DNA from: an uncultured bacterium
Lineage (GTDB): Bacteria > Bacteroidota > Bacteroidia > CAILMK01
Assembly (NCBI GenBank): GCA_903829945.1
Contig: CAIKRV010000044.1
Span: 21,370-85,369 of the forward strand
Length of the DNA: 64,000 nt
Reading direction: 5' to 3'
Shown: piece after piece, positions 27,287 through 36,903 of the stretch
Layout of the letters: each line of letters opens with the position of its first letter
Position numbering within the stretch: the stretch's first letter is position 1
Made by a program: the position numbers and the translations under genes
The notes under the pieces: model-generated
Database searches by the model: none
Told to the model about the DNA's origin: nothing
What the model saw: only the letters and a program-made list of their open reading frames with translations

Positions 27287-28273
27287 TTACTTGGATTGTC
27301 CATGAATATCCACCCAGGATTTGAACTTATCAAAGACCGTAAAAAATATCTTTTCACGGGCTTCCTTGGTCCATCCTGCTATATGCGGGGTAATTAATAC
27401 CTTACCGGTATCTAATAACTCAGTAATGAGGGCCTTTTCTTCCACGCTATAAGTGCTAAGTTTTTCATTTTCAAGAACATCTAGTGCAGCACCCAAAATT
27501 TTACCACTTTTTACTCCCTTTAATAAGGCGGCAGTATTAACAATTTTGCCGCGGGACGTATTTAATAAGTAAAAAGGCTTCTTGCATTTATTTATAAATG
27601 AATCATTTATAAAATAATTCGTTTCCTCATTCAGGGGCAGGTGAACCGTTATAATATCTGCACGTCGCTGAATCTCCTCCATGCTTGATTCACGAACAAA
27701 GCTGGTACTAAAGCCGCTTTTGTACTTATCATATGCATACATATCTGCCTCAAAGCCTTGCATTTTAAGAGCAAAGGCCTGTCCGGTATTCCCATATCCA
27801 ATAATTCCGATGACCTTACCTTTAATTTCGGTTCCTTTGTTTTCTTCGCGCACCCATTGAAAATTACGGACTTGCTCCCAAGCACGAGGAATGAAGTTTA
27901 ACATATTAATTAACAGACCAATAGCATGTTCAGCCACAGCATCCTTATTGGCTTCCGGTGAATTGAGTACTAGGATATCCTTGGATTCTGCATAAGCTAC
28001 ATTTACATTATCCAATCCTGAACCCGGACGCAGAATGTATTTCAGACGGTCCGCCTTATCAATTAATTCCCGGGTCATAAAAATATTACTATTAATAACA
28101 ATACCATGGAATTGCTCAATAATTTCCAACAGGGATTCATTACTGATTTCAGGATAGTACACCACTTCAAAGTTCATGAGTTCGAAGGCCTCTAAAAACT
28201 TCTCCGGCACATTATCCGTCACCAGGAATTTATCCTTTCCGGGTTGCATGCTATGTTCAAATGCTTTTGCCAT
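27287..28273 (-). CDS. NAD-dependent D-2-hydroxyacid dehydrogenase (phosphoglycerate dehydrogenase-like)
   Basis: A 328-residue enzyme of the D-isomer-specific 2-hydroxyacid dehydrogenase family. Rossmann motif GIIGYGNTGQAF is near residue 160. Catalytic-region signatures are LLNTSRGKIVNTAALLKG, LDVLENE and TPHIAGWT (the catalytic His). There is no C-terminal ACT domain, so serine-feedback control as in long SerA forms is not expected. 3-Phosphoglycerate is the likeliest substrate but not proven. It lies 35 nt downstream of rsmA on the same strand. Confidence 0.85.
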   Translation of the reverse strand: MAKAFEHSMQPGKDKFLVTDNVPEKFLEAFELMNFEVVYYPEISNESLLEIIEQFHGIVINSNIFMTRELIDKADRLKYILRPGSGLDNVNVAYAESKDILVLNSPEANKDAVAEHAIGLLINMLNFIPRAWEQVRNFQWVREENKGTEIKGKVIGIIGYGNTGQAFALKMQGFEADMYAYDKYKSGFSTSFVRESSMEEIQRRADIITVHLPLNEETNYFINDSFINKCKKPFYLLNTSRGKIVNTAALLKGVKSGKILGAALDVLENEKLSTYSVEEKALITELLDTGKVLITPHIAGWTKEAREKIFFTVFDKFKSWVDIHGQSK

Positions 28274-28308
28274 ATGCTTATCAATATTATAAGATTGTTG
28301 CTAAGGGT

Positions 28309-29085
28309 CTAATTGCTTTTCAGCATTTTCGCCAAATAAATAAACTGCTCAAAACCTAATTGCTCCGGTCTTTTATCCAAAATTCCGGAATCCAAGGCCG
28401 GAAAATTAACACTGAATATTTTTAAAGAATTCCTTAAGGTTTTCCTTCTTTGATTAAATGCTGTTTTTATAACGGTTAATAAAAAGCTTTCGTCACAATC
28501 CGGATGAAAACTTTCTTTTCTGCTTAATCGTATCACCCCTGATTTTACTTTGGGTGGGGGAAAAAAGGAGCCTTCATTGACGGTAAATAAATATTTAACT
28601 TCGTAAAAAGTCTGTACCCAAACACTAATTAAACCGTAAACTTTAGAACCCGGTGGAGAACAAACCCTTTGGGCAACCTCCTTTTGAAACATACCCACCA
28701 TTTCCGGTATTTGCTCGCGATGCTCCACAATTTTAAAAATAATCTGCGAGGAAATATTGTAGGGGAAATTTCCTATCACCCCAAAAGGCGCAGTACAATA
28801 CTTTTTAAAATCAATTTCCAATATATCATCTTGGATAATTTGATTTTTGATGAGCGGATAATTTCTTTGAAGCGCCGGAATCAAATCCTTGTCAATTTCT
28901 ACCAGATGCAGCTTTTCCTTATAACGTTCGTACAGAAATTGTGTTAATACCCCCTGCCCGGGTCCCACTTCAAATAATTCGAAGTAGGACTGATTTATTT
29001 TCTGCAAGGCATTACAAATATTTTCAGCGATGTGCGTATCCCGCAGAAAATGCTGACCGAAATGTTTCTTGGGCGCTATTGACAT
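28309..29085 (-). CDS. rsmA: 16S rRNA dimethyladenosine transferase RsmA (KsgA)
   Basis: A 258-residue SAM-dependent methyltransferase that dimethylates two adjacent adenines in helix 45 of 16S rRNA. Motifs: PKKHFGQHFLRD at the N-terminus, SAM-binding motif I EVGPGQGVLT, acidic EIDKD, and the catalytic IGNFPYNISS (motif IV, N-F/L-P-Y). Normal family length. The ATG is only 7 bases after a TACCTTTG -7 box, so the transcript should start close to the start codon. Confidence 0.96.
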   Translation of the reverse strand: MSIAPKKHFGQHFLRDTHIAENICNALQKINQSYFELFEVGPGQGVLTQFLYERYKEKLHLVEIDKDLIPALQRNYPLIKNQIIQDDILEIDFKKYCTAPFGVIGNFPYNISSQIIFKIVEHREQIPEMVGMFQKEVAQRVCSPPGSKVYGLISVWVQTFYEVKYLFTVNEGSFFPPPKVKSGVIRLSRKESFHPDCDESFLLTVIKTAFNQRRKTLRNSLKIFSVNFPALDSGILDKRPEQLGFEQFIYLAKMLKSN

Positions 29086-29092
29086 TTACGTA

Positions 29093-29100
29093 CAAAGGTA
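29093..29100 (-). promoter_or_regulatory. -7 box TACCTTTG directly before rsmA
   Basis: Minus-strand TACCTTTG ends 7 bases before the rsmA ATG, the same geometry as at der; it predicts an almost leaderless mRNA. Confidence 0.5.
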
Positions 29101-29395
29101 GCGTGTGGGCCGACTAATCCCGAAAATTGTAGGCTATAAATTAGATTATGCAGCTTTGCTGAATAATTATGCATAGAACAATTTACCTTTGTGCATCAAT
29201 TATGCTTTCAGTGCCTTGCATTTAGGTACCATCAATACCCAAACTTGTGCTCCTGAAGCTTTTGAAACCATGCCAATGAAATATAAATTTCATACGATAG
29301 GATTCCGTTGCTTTCCCTGCGAATCTGTGCGACAACCCAAGCATAATTTAATTTTATTTACAGAATAATAAGATCCCAATAGTATTTAAATAAAG
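29101..29395. other. intergenic stretch between rsmA and kup
   Basis: Non-coding as far as I can see. It contains a plus-strand TACCTTTG at 29184-29191, over 200 bases before kup and without a -33 at normal distance; it might drive a long kup leader. Confidence 0.35.
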
Positions 29396-31378
29396 ATGTC
29401 ACACGAACTACATATGAAACGACTTTCCTCAGCGGGAGTCCTCATTACCCTCGGTATTATTTTCGGAGATATTGGCACCTCGCCGCTTTATACCTTCCAA
29501 ACCATTTTAAAGGAAGGCGGGACCATCAATGCAGATTTAGTTTACGGAGCCATCTCCTGCATTTTTTGGACCTTGACCCTGCAAACTACCTTTAAATACA
29601 TTTTCATCACCCTGCAAGCAGATAACCATGGGGAAGGTGGGATTTTCTCATTATATGCCCTCATAAAACGCTACGGAAAAAAATTATATCTTCCGGCCAT
29701 TATTGGTGCCGGCACCTTACTGGCCGATGGCATTATTACTCCGCCTATTTCGGTTTCTTCCGCCATAGAAGGATTGAATGGGGTGCAAAGTTTAAGTACT
29801 GTTATCGTTCCCGGAAATGCTTTGGTGGTTGAAATAGTTATTTCTATTTTATTAGGTTTATTTATATTTCAAAGATTTGGAACTAAGGTAGTAGGTGGCG
29901 CCTTTGGACCCATCATGACCGTTTGGTTTATTATGTTGGCGGTATTGGGCATCTTCCAGGTGATCCATTACCCGGCTATTTTCAAAGCACTGAATCCATA
30001 TTATGGCTTTAGCTTATTGGTACAGCACCCCAAAGGCTTTTGGTTATTGGGTGCCGTATTTCTCTGTACCACGGGGGCCGAAGCACTATATTCCGATTTA
30101 GGCCATTGCGGAAGAAAAAATATACAGGTCAGCTGGATATTTGTAAAAACATCTTTAGTACTCAATTACCTGGGGCAAGGGGCTTGGGTATTGATGCAAA
30201 ACCAAAAAACCTTAGGAGATATTAATCCGTTTTTTAAAATTGTTCCGGAATGGTTCCTGATTCCGGGCATCATTATCGCTACGGCGGCCACCATTATCGC
30301 CAGCCAGGCTTTAATTAGCGGCTCCTTTACCCTTATCAGTGAAGCCATCAGTTTAAATTTTTGGCCCAGAGTAACCGTTAAATACCCTACCAATATTAGA
30401 GGACAAGTTTATATTCCCAGCATCAATTGGATCCTCTGCCTGGGATGTATATTGGTAGTGCTTTATTTCCGTACTTCCGAAAGCATGACGGCAGCCTATG
30501 GCTTTTCCATTACTATTGCCATGCTCATGACCACCATTTTGATGTATTATTTTTTAAGATACAGAAAACATTTCCCAATATGGTTGGTGATTATCATCAT
30601 GTCCATTTTTGTTTGCGTGGAATTTTCCTTCTTTGTTGCCAATGCAGTAAAAATATTAAAACGATTGATGTTTTTGGTATTTGAATTCGGATTAATATTC
30701 ACCATGTATATTTGGTACAATGCCAGAAAAGTTAATAATCGCTTTTTGAATTTTATCAGTCTGAAAGAGAATATACCCTTGCTAAAGGATCTTAGTGCTG
30801 ATGAAACCGTACCAAAATTTGCCTCCAATTTAATATACCTAACCAAGGCAAATTTATCCAGTGATGTAGAACAAAAAATAATTTATTCTATTTTCAGTCG
30901 CCAGCCCAAGCGCGCCGATATTTATTGGTTTGTACACTTGGAACGTACCGATGAGCCGTACACTTTGGAATACAGTGTAGAGGAATTGGAAGATGATAAA
31001 GTAATCCGCGTGGAATTCAGGTTAGGATTCCGTGTACAACCGCGCATAAATATTATGTTCAGGAAAGTAGTGGAAGAGATGGTATCCAGCAAGGAATTAA
31101 ATATTATCAGCCGTTATCCTTCCCTCGCAAAATACAATTTAGCATCAGATTTTAAATTTGTAGTTTTAGAAAAATTCCTGAGCTACGAAAATGAATTAAT
31201 TTTCCGTGATAATTTTATTATGCAAAGTTATTTTACAATCAGAGGATTGGCGCAATCTGATGCCAAAGCATTTGGTTTAGATACCAGTGAAACACGCATA
31301 GAAAAAATCCCAATGATTGTATCACCTCCATCCAATTTAAATTTAATAAGAGTAAAACCGCATACCCATAAAAACTGA
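29396..31378 (+). CDS. kup: Kup-family potassium uptake transporter
   Basis: A 660-residue membrane protein of the KUP/HAK/KT family, a proton-coupled K+ importer. The signature GIIFGDIGTSPLYTFQTIL lies in the first membrane helix, and about twelve hydrophobic helices follow up to residue 440. The C-terminal 200 residues form the soluble cytoplasmic domain of Kup proteins (IYWFVHLERTDEPYT, RVEFRLGFRVQPRIN). Length is normal. It stands alone; start ATG 29396 gives a short N-terminus. Confidence 0.94.
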   Translation: MSHELHMKRLSSAGVLITLGIIFGDIGTSPLYTFQTILKEGGTINADLVYGAISCIFWTLTLQTTFKYIFITLQADNHGEGGIFSLYALIKRYGKKLYLPAIIGAGTLLADGIITPPISVSSAIEGLNGVQSLSTVIVPGNALVVEIVISILLGLFIFQRFGTKVVGGAFGPIMTVWFIMLAVLGIFQVIHYPAIFKALNPYYGFSLLVQHPKGFWLLGAVFLCTTGAEALYSDLGHCGRKNIQVSWIFVKTSLVLNYLGQGAWVLMQNQKTLGDINPFFKIVPEWFLIPGIIIATAATIIASQALISGSFTLISEAISLNFWPRVTVKYPTNIRGQVYIPSINWILCLGCILVVLYFRTSESMTAAYGFSITIAMLMTTILMYYFLRYRKHFPIWLVIIIMSIFVCVEFSFFVANAVKILKRLMFLVFEFGLIFTMYIWYNARKVNNRFLNFISLKENIPLLKDLSADETVPKFASNLIYLTKANLSSDVEQKIIYSIFSRQPKRADIYWFVHLERTDEPYTLEYSVEELEDDKVIRVEFRLGFRVQPRINIMFRKVVEEMVSSKELNIISRYPSLAKYNLASDFKFVVLEKFLSYENELIFRDNFIMQSYFTIRGLAQSDAKAFGLDTSETRIEKIPMIVSPPSNLNLIRVKPHTHKN

Positions 31379-31499
31379 TGAGCTAAAGGTTGGATTTTGG
31401 AGGAAGGGAGGAGGAATGTAATTAATTGTAGCAATTATTTTTACTGAAATTATCATTGATAGTTCTAAAAATTAGCTAGAAATATGATAAAGTAGCCCA

Positions 31500-32846
31500 A
31501 TGAAAAAATTATTAATATTAATAATTTTAATTTGCATTTTTAATGAGGTGAATGCCCAATGGAAAGGTATTGCCAGAAATGATTCAATAGAATGGTACAG
31601 TGATGTTCAATTTTTGAACAAGGATACAGGGTATCTAATTTCACCAATTGGTTATTTACCAACCAATAGTGCGCATTCTAGGTTATATCGTACAAAGGAT
31701 GGTGGAAATAACTGGGAATTCATAGATTCATTTTATGACGAAACATATTTTCATTTCTTTGATTATAATAATGTGATTATTCAAGGCCGATACAATTTCA
31801 ATGTTGGCACTCCAAAAGTATATGGACGTTGGGGTATGTGGCACTCTAAAGATGCAGGAAGAACATTAGACAGCATCCCAGGAACTATGTTTCTTGGCCC
31901 ACCACAGTTTATATCTCCCAATATTGGATTTGCCAACAATGGCGGATATACCACGTTTCCTTTGAAAATTTCCTCAAGTAGTAATTTGTACAAAACAAAA
32001 GACGGCGGATTTCATTGGTATAAAGTTTATGACGGAGCAATTCAAGCACGAACTATGCACTTCCCGAGCGATACTTTAACCGGATATATTCAGTATTTCA
32101 ATAATGATAATTTTGATAGCATCATTGTAATTAAAACAACTGATGGAGGAGAACATTGGAATAAAATTTATACAAGAGCTTACAATTGGTATCCATCAGG
32201 TACAGATGTTTCCGAGAAATTCATTTTTATTACTAAGGACATAATACTTCATTCCTGGGATTCTGCTTCATTTATGAGTCACGATGGAGGAAAATCTTGG
32301 AAACCAACATATTTCCCTCGTCCTTATGGTCTAAACAATTTTGTATTTACAGATACTTCAACTGTTTATGGAAGTACAAATGGGTATTTAGCGAAAGATT
32401 CAACAGGAACGGGATTTTATTGGGGCTTGAGTGCATTTTCAGATTCCATCATTACACCTGAAATACAATTTGTAGGGAAAAACTTTGCGTACGCCTTCAC
32501 ACCTGATAAAAATGCAAGTTTAATTTATACCCTTCAAAATCCACAAAAATGGAATGGTGTAATCACTGCCGTTAAAGAATCTATATTCCACAATGAGGCA
32601 TTAGAACTATTTCCTAATCCTGCACAAAATAGTATTACTTTCAAAGGTTATGGATTTAAACCCGGAAAGGTCATGCTGTACGGTCATGATATGCTGGGTA
32701 GAACGGTATTAAATTCCGTCATGCAAGCTGCCACTGATGGCACGATACAAAGCGAAATGAATATATCCAATTGGCATCAAGGTATTTATCAAATTGAAGT
32801 ATGGCAAGGAAATTTGAAACAGGAAATAAAGTTAATAAAAAGATAG
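31500..32846 (+). CDS. T9SS-secreted BNR/Ycf48-like beta-propeller protein
   Basis: A 448-residue protein with a signal peptide (ILICIFNEVNAQ) and at least four BNR/Asp-box repeats: KDGGNNWEF, KDGGFHWYK, TDGGEHWNK and HDGGKSWKP, which mark blades of a beta-propeller like those of Ycf48/sialidase-fold proteins. The C-terminal T9SS domain (LELFPNPAQNSITF, HDMLGRTV, NWHQGIYQIEVW, basic end) sends it to the surface. No catalytic residues of a sialidase were recognised, so binding rather than enzymatic function is more likely. Confidence 0.85.
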   Translation: MKKLLILIILICIFNEVNAQWKGIARNDSIEWYSDVQFLNKDTGYLISPIGYLPTNSAHSRLYRTKDGGNNWEFIDSFYDETYFHFFDYNNVIIQGRYNFNVGTPKVYGRWGMWHSKDAGRTLDSIPGTMFLGPPQFISPNIGFANNGGYTTFPLKISSSSNLYKTKDGGFHWYKVYDGAIQARTMHFPSDTLTGYIQYFNNDNFDSIIVIKTTDGGEHWNKIYTRAYNWYPSGTDVSEKFIFITKDIILHSWDSASFMSHDGGKSWKPTYFPRPYGLNNFVFTDTSTVYGSTNGYLAKDSTGTGFYWGLSAFSDSIITPEIQFVGKNFAYAFTPDKNASLIYTLQNPQKWNGVITAVKESIFHNEALELFPNPAQNSITFKGYGFKPGKVMLYGHDMLGRTVLNSVMQAATDGTIQSEMNISNWHQGIYQIEVWQGNLKQEIKLIKR

Positions 32847-33227
32847 GATGCTAGGTGCACCTATTATTACATCAGTTCACAATATAGAAACTTGATATTA
32901 TACCATATTGCATACCCTATGCAATGTTGTGTGCTACAGAGCGTAGTTTTAAAGACTAGTATAACTTTAAAATTGTGCTAATTACATTGACAAGGCATTC
33001 AGATCAAAGCAACAAAAAATTAAAACCTCTTAATACTATCCTGATAGTTAGTGATTTATTTTCTTTTTATTTATAAATGAATTAATTACAAAATTTAAAC
33101 TTGTTAAGATTTCAACAAATTTGCTCAATTTGAAAGTTTTAACTTTAATTTGTTTGCGGCATAAAATAATTATTTATAATTTGCCTTCGAAAATTAATAC
33201 CATTTAAACTTTATAAGTTCCCATCTC
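32847..33227. other. AT-rich intergenic stretch
   Basis: 381 bases before the four-gene exported cluster. A short palindrome ACTATC-CT-GATAGT (33035-33048) is present. A TATAATTTG motif near 33174 is close to a -7 box but has one extra base. No gene is supported. Confidence 0.4.
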
Positions 33228-33878
33228 ATGAAAAAAGCATTAACATGTTTTATGTTAGTACTATGGGCTAATTTTATACATGCCCAAGTTTCAAAAAATG
33301 AAATTATTAATGTAGATAATATTAATATTAAAAATCCTCCTGTTTTTGGAATTGACGGAAAGCCTCCACTTTTTGGACCAACCAATTTTATTACTTTCTT
33401 TAGTATTGTGGATAATGAAACAAATTACCAAAGTAATTCTTTTCTAAATAATGGTCAAAATTATAGTATATCATCCTTACGTTTTGAATTTGGTGAATAT
33501 TTTCGAAGACTGCACTTATTAAATGGTTTATTGGGCGTAGGGCTTTGTCATACTTTGGATTACAATATTTCTGATATTAATTCCGAAATTACTTATACCT
33601 TGTCTGCCATGGCAGGATTTAAAATTTCAAATGCATTTACACTTGATGGTAGATGTGGGGTTACTTTGTTTAAGATTTTATTTAGTGATCAGGAATACTT
33701 AAATACTTTTAGACAAAGTATAGGTTTAGACTTAAGGTGGATGCCGGGCAAAAAAAGGCATTTTACACTTGTTGCTTACCTCGGCAAATTATATGGAGTT
33801 CAAAATGATCAAATCCTCCAGACCTCCAATCCTATTACTTTTACCAGCTATGGCTTTGGCTATTTACATTCATTTTAA
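33228..33878 (+). CDS. exported protein of unknown function, beta-barrel-like (cluster gene 1)
   Basis: A 216-residue protein with a 20-residue signal peptide ending IHAQ. The mature part has alternating hydrophobic/aromatic segments and ends in an aromatic residue (GFGYLHSF), which suits a small outer-membrane barrel. No family is recognised. It is the first of four genes separated by only 12, 4 and 9 nt, all exported, so it may be the membrane component of an envelope complex. Confidence 0.65.
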   Translation: MKKALTCFMLVLWANFIHAQVSKNEIINVDNINIKNPPVFGIDGKPPLFGPTNFITFFSIVDNETNYQSNSFLNNGQNYSISSLRFEFGEYFRRLHLLNGLLGVGLCHTLDYNISDINSEITYTLSAMAGFKISNAFTLDGRCGVTLFKILFSDQEYLNTFRQSIGLDLRWMPGKKRHFTLVAYLGKLYGVQNDQILQTSNPITFTSYGFGYLHSF

Positions 33879-33890
33879 TCACCACTAATT

Positions 33891-35429
33891 ATGATACAAA
33901 AATTTAAGTCAATAACATTATTATATATTTGTTTCTTAGCTGTTTTGAATGCAAAATCCCAAACAAATGTGAATAATAATCCTCATGTATTTATAGGGAC
34001 TATTTTTGATTCAACCACACTTATAAGCGAACAATATGGGTTAATGGAATATTTAAAATCAAATCCGGTTACGCCCAATACCACCTTTGAATATGCAATT
34101 ACTCCAAAAAATAAAGATTATTATTTAAAAGGGATCATCGCAGATTTGCGTACCAGAATATACTTTTATAAATACAACAAGCCAATAGACACCTTAACCT
34201 TAGTATATAAACAAAAAAATATACCTAAAATCTATCTCCTTATTCGAAGCAAATTAGCATCCGTCCTGAAACAAGAAAACACCCTGAATAATTTAAATTT
34301 TTCTCAAAAATACAGTTCTAAAATAATAAATAACAGAGCACTCAAGTATAGTAACAAGTATGCCTATAATTACCTGCCTGTTAATTATTATAACACTATA
34401 CCGGAAGTAGAAGGTGTAAAAAATTTGGCATGGCAAATGGGAATTAATACTTTCCCGGATCACGAAATAAAATACTTAAAAAATGATCTCGACTTAATTG
34501 CACAAATGGCCAAAGCCTATTATAATAAACCAAATGAGGATCTTTACTTTTTTAAAGGTTCTGATGTGCCATATCAAGCACAAGAAGCATCTAAAAACAA
34601 TATTTTTCCGGTATATCGACGTCCGGGCTTAGCATTGTGCTATATCGCTGCTGCAGATACTTTAAGACATACGAATAAAATACTTTCACTGATGTGTTAT
34701 AAAAGTGCCATTGCCTGCATAGATAAAGCACTTTGTAGCAACTATCAAAAATATAAAATGAAATATTATGTTTATAATCATTTACAAGGACTCATGTTAG
34801 AGATGAATTATAAACTAACCTCGGCTTTATGTGAACTTACAAAACTTGCCATCAAAGACTATCTTGAAGACATAAAAACAAAGGAGAATCAGGATGCTTA
34901 TGTAAAACTCATGGTGGCATCTTCAGATAATATGCAAAAAATAGAGTCGAGCGCGCGTGAGATGCGTACCAATCGTGCATTTATTTTTGTGGGTTCGGGT
35001 TTAGAAATGGCAGGAGGAATTGCAGGTGCAGCCACTGGAACTCCCGGCGCTGGAGCAAATAATATTAATGATGCTGGAAATGCCTTAAATATTTATTTCA
35101 ATAATGAAAACACCATGTCCGATGCCTTAAATGAATTTGCAAAAAGAAATGACATTGTAGATTTAAAAGATATTAATAAAATTGAATTTGAGGCAGTTCT
35201 TGAAAATTGTCCATATGGCAAGGAATTGTTTAGATTAATACAATTAAATTATCTAAGTGCTAAAGTAACTTCGCGATTACAGGAATTTTTAGCTGCTCAC
35301 CCTGATGTAAAATTTAGCAAATCATTATCGGAATATAATATGGACCCCGCTAATACAAATAAATTCGAAACCATGATGATACGGTTTACGCAATCTTTTT
35401 TGACAGATGCATTTAGAGAATTAAAATAG
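33891..35429 (+). CDS. exported helical protein with a Gly/Ala-rich segment (cluster gene 2)
   Basis: A 512-residue protein with a signal peptide (CFLAVLNAKSQ). The mature chain is Lys/Asn/Tyr-rich and mostly helical. Around residues 363-390 there is a Gly-rich hydrophobic stretch (FVGSGLEMAGGIAGAATG) with glycine-zipper spacing, flanked by polar helices; such segments can insert into membranes. No enzymatic motif and no known family recognised. It overlaps neither neighbour (12 nt before, 4 nt after) and is part of the four-gene unit. Confidence 0.65.
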   Translation: MIQKFKSITLLYICFLAVLNAKSQTNVNNNPHVFIGTIFDSTTLISEQYGLMEYLKSNPVTPNTTFEYAITPKNKDYYLKGIIADLRTRIYFYKYNKPIDTLTLVYKQKNIPKIYLLIRSKLASVLKQENTLNNLNFSQKYSSKIINNRALKYSNKYAYNYLPVNYYNTIPEVEGVKNLAWQMGINTFPDHEIKYLKNDLDLIAQMAKAYYNKPNEDLYFFKGSDVPYQAQEASKNNIFPVYRRPGLALCYIAAADTLRHTNKILSLMCYKSAIACIDKALCSNYQKYKMKYYVYNHLQGLMLEMNYKLTSALCELTKLAIKDYLEDIKTKENQDAYVKLMVASSDNMQKIESSAREMRTNRAFIFVGSGLEMAGGIAGAATGTPGAGANNINDAGNALNIYFNNENTMSDALNEFAKRNDIVDLKDINKIEFEAVLENCPYGKELFRLIQLNYLSAKVTSRLQEFLAAHPDVKFSKSLSEYNMDPANTNKFETMMIRFTQSFLTDAFRELK

Positions 35430-35433
35430 AAGT

Positions 35434-36894
35434 ATGAAATTTAGCATGAAATTATTTATAATTATAATTATTTCGATCATTATATATACGCACTCAGCCC
35501 TGGCACAAGTGCAGGATTGCTATCCGAATTGCAGTGTGTCCATTAGTGATATATATGACGATAGAATACCGACATTTTCCGGAACTTGTAAAGGTGCGGA
35601 TATTTTATTACAATCGTTTAAAGATGAAGATGCAAAACAATTCCAGCTATTAAAAAATCAATTGTGCTCAGCAAGAAGTGGTTGGATACAAGTAAGTGAT
35701 TGTGAGCATGGTGGACCACCTCCATGCTGTACCTACAAAGGGCCTAATCCCCCTTGGGAAAAAGCTTCGCCGGAAGCTGCCTTAGGGAAATTAATAAATG
35801 ACTGGACAAAGGTTCGCAACGACAGAGCCAAACAAATCAATTCAGAAATTAAAGATTGTAGAGATGCCATAGATGAAAAAAATAAGGAAAAGGCAGAAGA
35901 ATATGCTGAAAAACAAAAAGAAGCAAATGAAAAAAGATTAGAAGAAGAGAAAGAAAGAAATGAAAAATTAGCAGATGAGAATCGTAAGCGTATGGCTGAC
36001 GCTGCTCGAAGAAGACAAGAAGAGGACGCACAAAGAAAAGATAGAGAAAAAGTAATAAAAGATATGCAGGAGCAGAATCAGAAGAATTATGACGATGCCG
36101 TTAAAAAAGCAGCAGATGCATTAGCTGATTTACAATCAAAATTTAAAAATAACCCTGAAAATGCCACGGATCAATTTGTGAAAGACTTAGAAGATAAAAA
36201 TGGATCGGCAACTGTACTTAATGATGATCAAAAACAGAATCTAAATGAAAACAACTTCTCAGGAAGTACTGACCAAAGAATTGGCAATGCCACAGAAGTG
36301 GATGAAAACTCAATAATTCAGGCAGAAAGTGCTCAAAGTTCCGAACTTTTCAATTATAGTTATCAAGATGAGGAAAAGCAATATGCACTTACGGAAAACC
36401 AAGCTGAAATTTTAACAGAGGCCATGCCGGAGGATTTTAAAACATCCGTAAGTGTTGCATCCTATGGGTATAATAAATATAATGAAGTAAAAGAAAAGCT
36501 AAGCCTTGTAAACGAAACCATCAAGGGTAATATTACGGAACGACTTTACAATCAAATTTTCCAATCCTCTTCAAATGAAACTGTTGCATTTATAAACAAA
36601 AATGCAAATGCCGCCAACTTTGCTTCACAAGAAGGTGTCAATGGAGTCTTGGAGCAAATAAATTCAAGTGATGGCATAAATGAAGAAGAAATGTCTAAAA
36701 AATTTAAAGAATCCCAACCGGTAAATTATTATATAGCGAAAGCAAAAGCCTGGGTGGCCGATATGAACCACCATCGAGATTGGACAGCAAAAGAAGTTGT
36801 AGTGGCTGCAGGAGCCGGATTTGCATTATCTACCTACGGGGCTCCACTTTGGTTAGCAATGACCATCGCTGCAAGATATGGTTGGACACACTAG
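35434..36894 (+). CDS. exported coiled-coil protein with Cys-rich N-terminus and Gly-rich C-terminus (cluster gene 3)
   Basis: A 486-residue protein. The signal peptide ends SALAQ. A Cys-rich N-terminal region follows (about 25-110, with DCYPNC, GTCKG and PPPCCTYKG), probably disulfide-bonded. Then comes a highly charged coiled coil (about 130-235, KEANEKRLEEEKERNEK-like) and a mixed helical part. The last 35 residues are a hydrophobic Gly/Ala segment (VVVAAGAGFALSTYG, APLWLAMTIAARYGW) that could insert into a membrane. The architecture resembles secreted effector or scaffold proteins but matches no family I know. Start ATG 35434; a second ATG 12 nt later is also possible. Confidence 0.65.
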   Translation: MKFSMKLFIIIIISIIIYTHSALAQVQDCYPNCSVSISDIYDDRIPTFSGTCKGADILLQSFKDEDAKQFQLLKNQLCSARSGWIQVSDCEHGGPPPCCTYKGPNPPWEKASPEAALGKLINDWTKVRNDRAKQINSEIKDCRDAIDEKNKEKAEEYAEKQKEANEKRLEEEKERNEKLADENRKRMADAARRRQEEDAQRKDREKVIKDMQEQNQKNYDDAVKKAADALADLQSKFKNNPENATDQFVKDLEDKNGSATVLNDDQKQNLNENNFSGSTDQRIGNATEVDENSIIQAESAQSSELFNYSYQDEEKQYALTENQAEILTEAMPEDFKTSVSVASYGYNKYNEVKEKLSLVNETIKGNITERLYNQIFQSSSNETVAFINKNANAANFASQEGVNGVLEQINSSDGINEEEMSKKFKESQPVNYYIAKAKAWVADMNHHRDWTAKEVVVAAGAGFALSTYGAPLWLAMTIAARYGWTH

Positions 36895-36903
36895 TATAAT
36901 ATT

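Noticed and set aside
33035-33048. Short palindrome ACTATC-CT-GATAGT
   Set aside because: Only 6-bp arms in AT-rich DNA, no clear relation to a promoter; expected by chance at this size.
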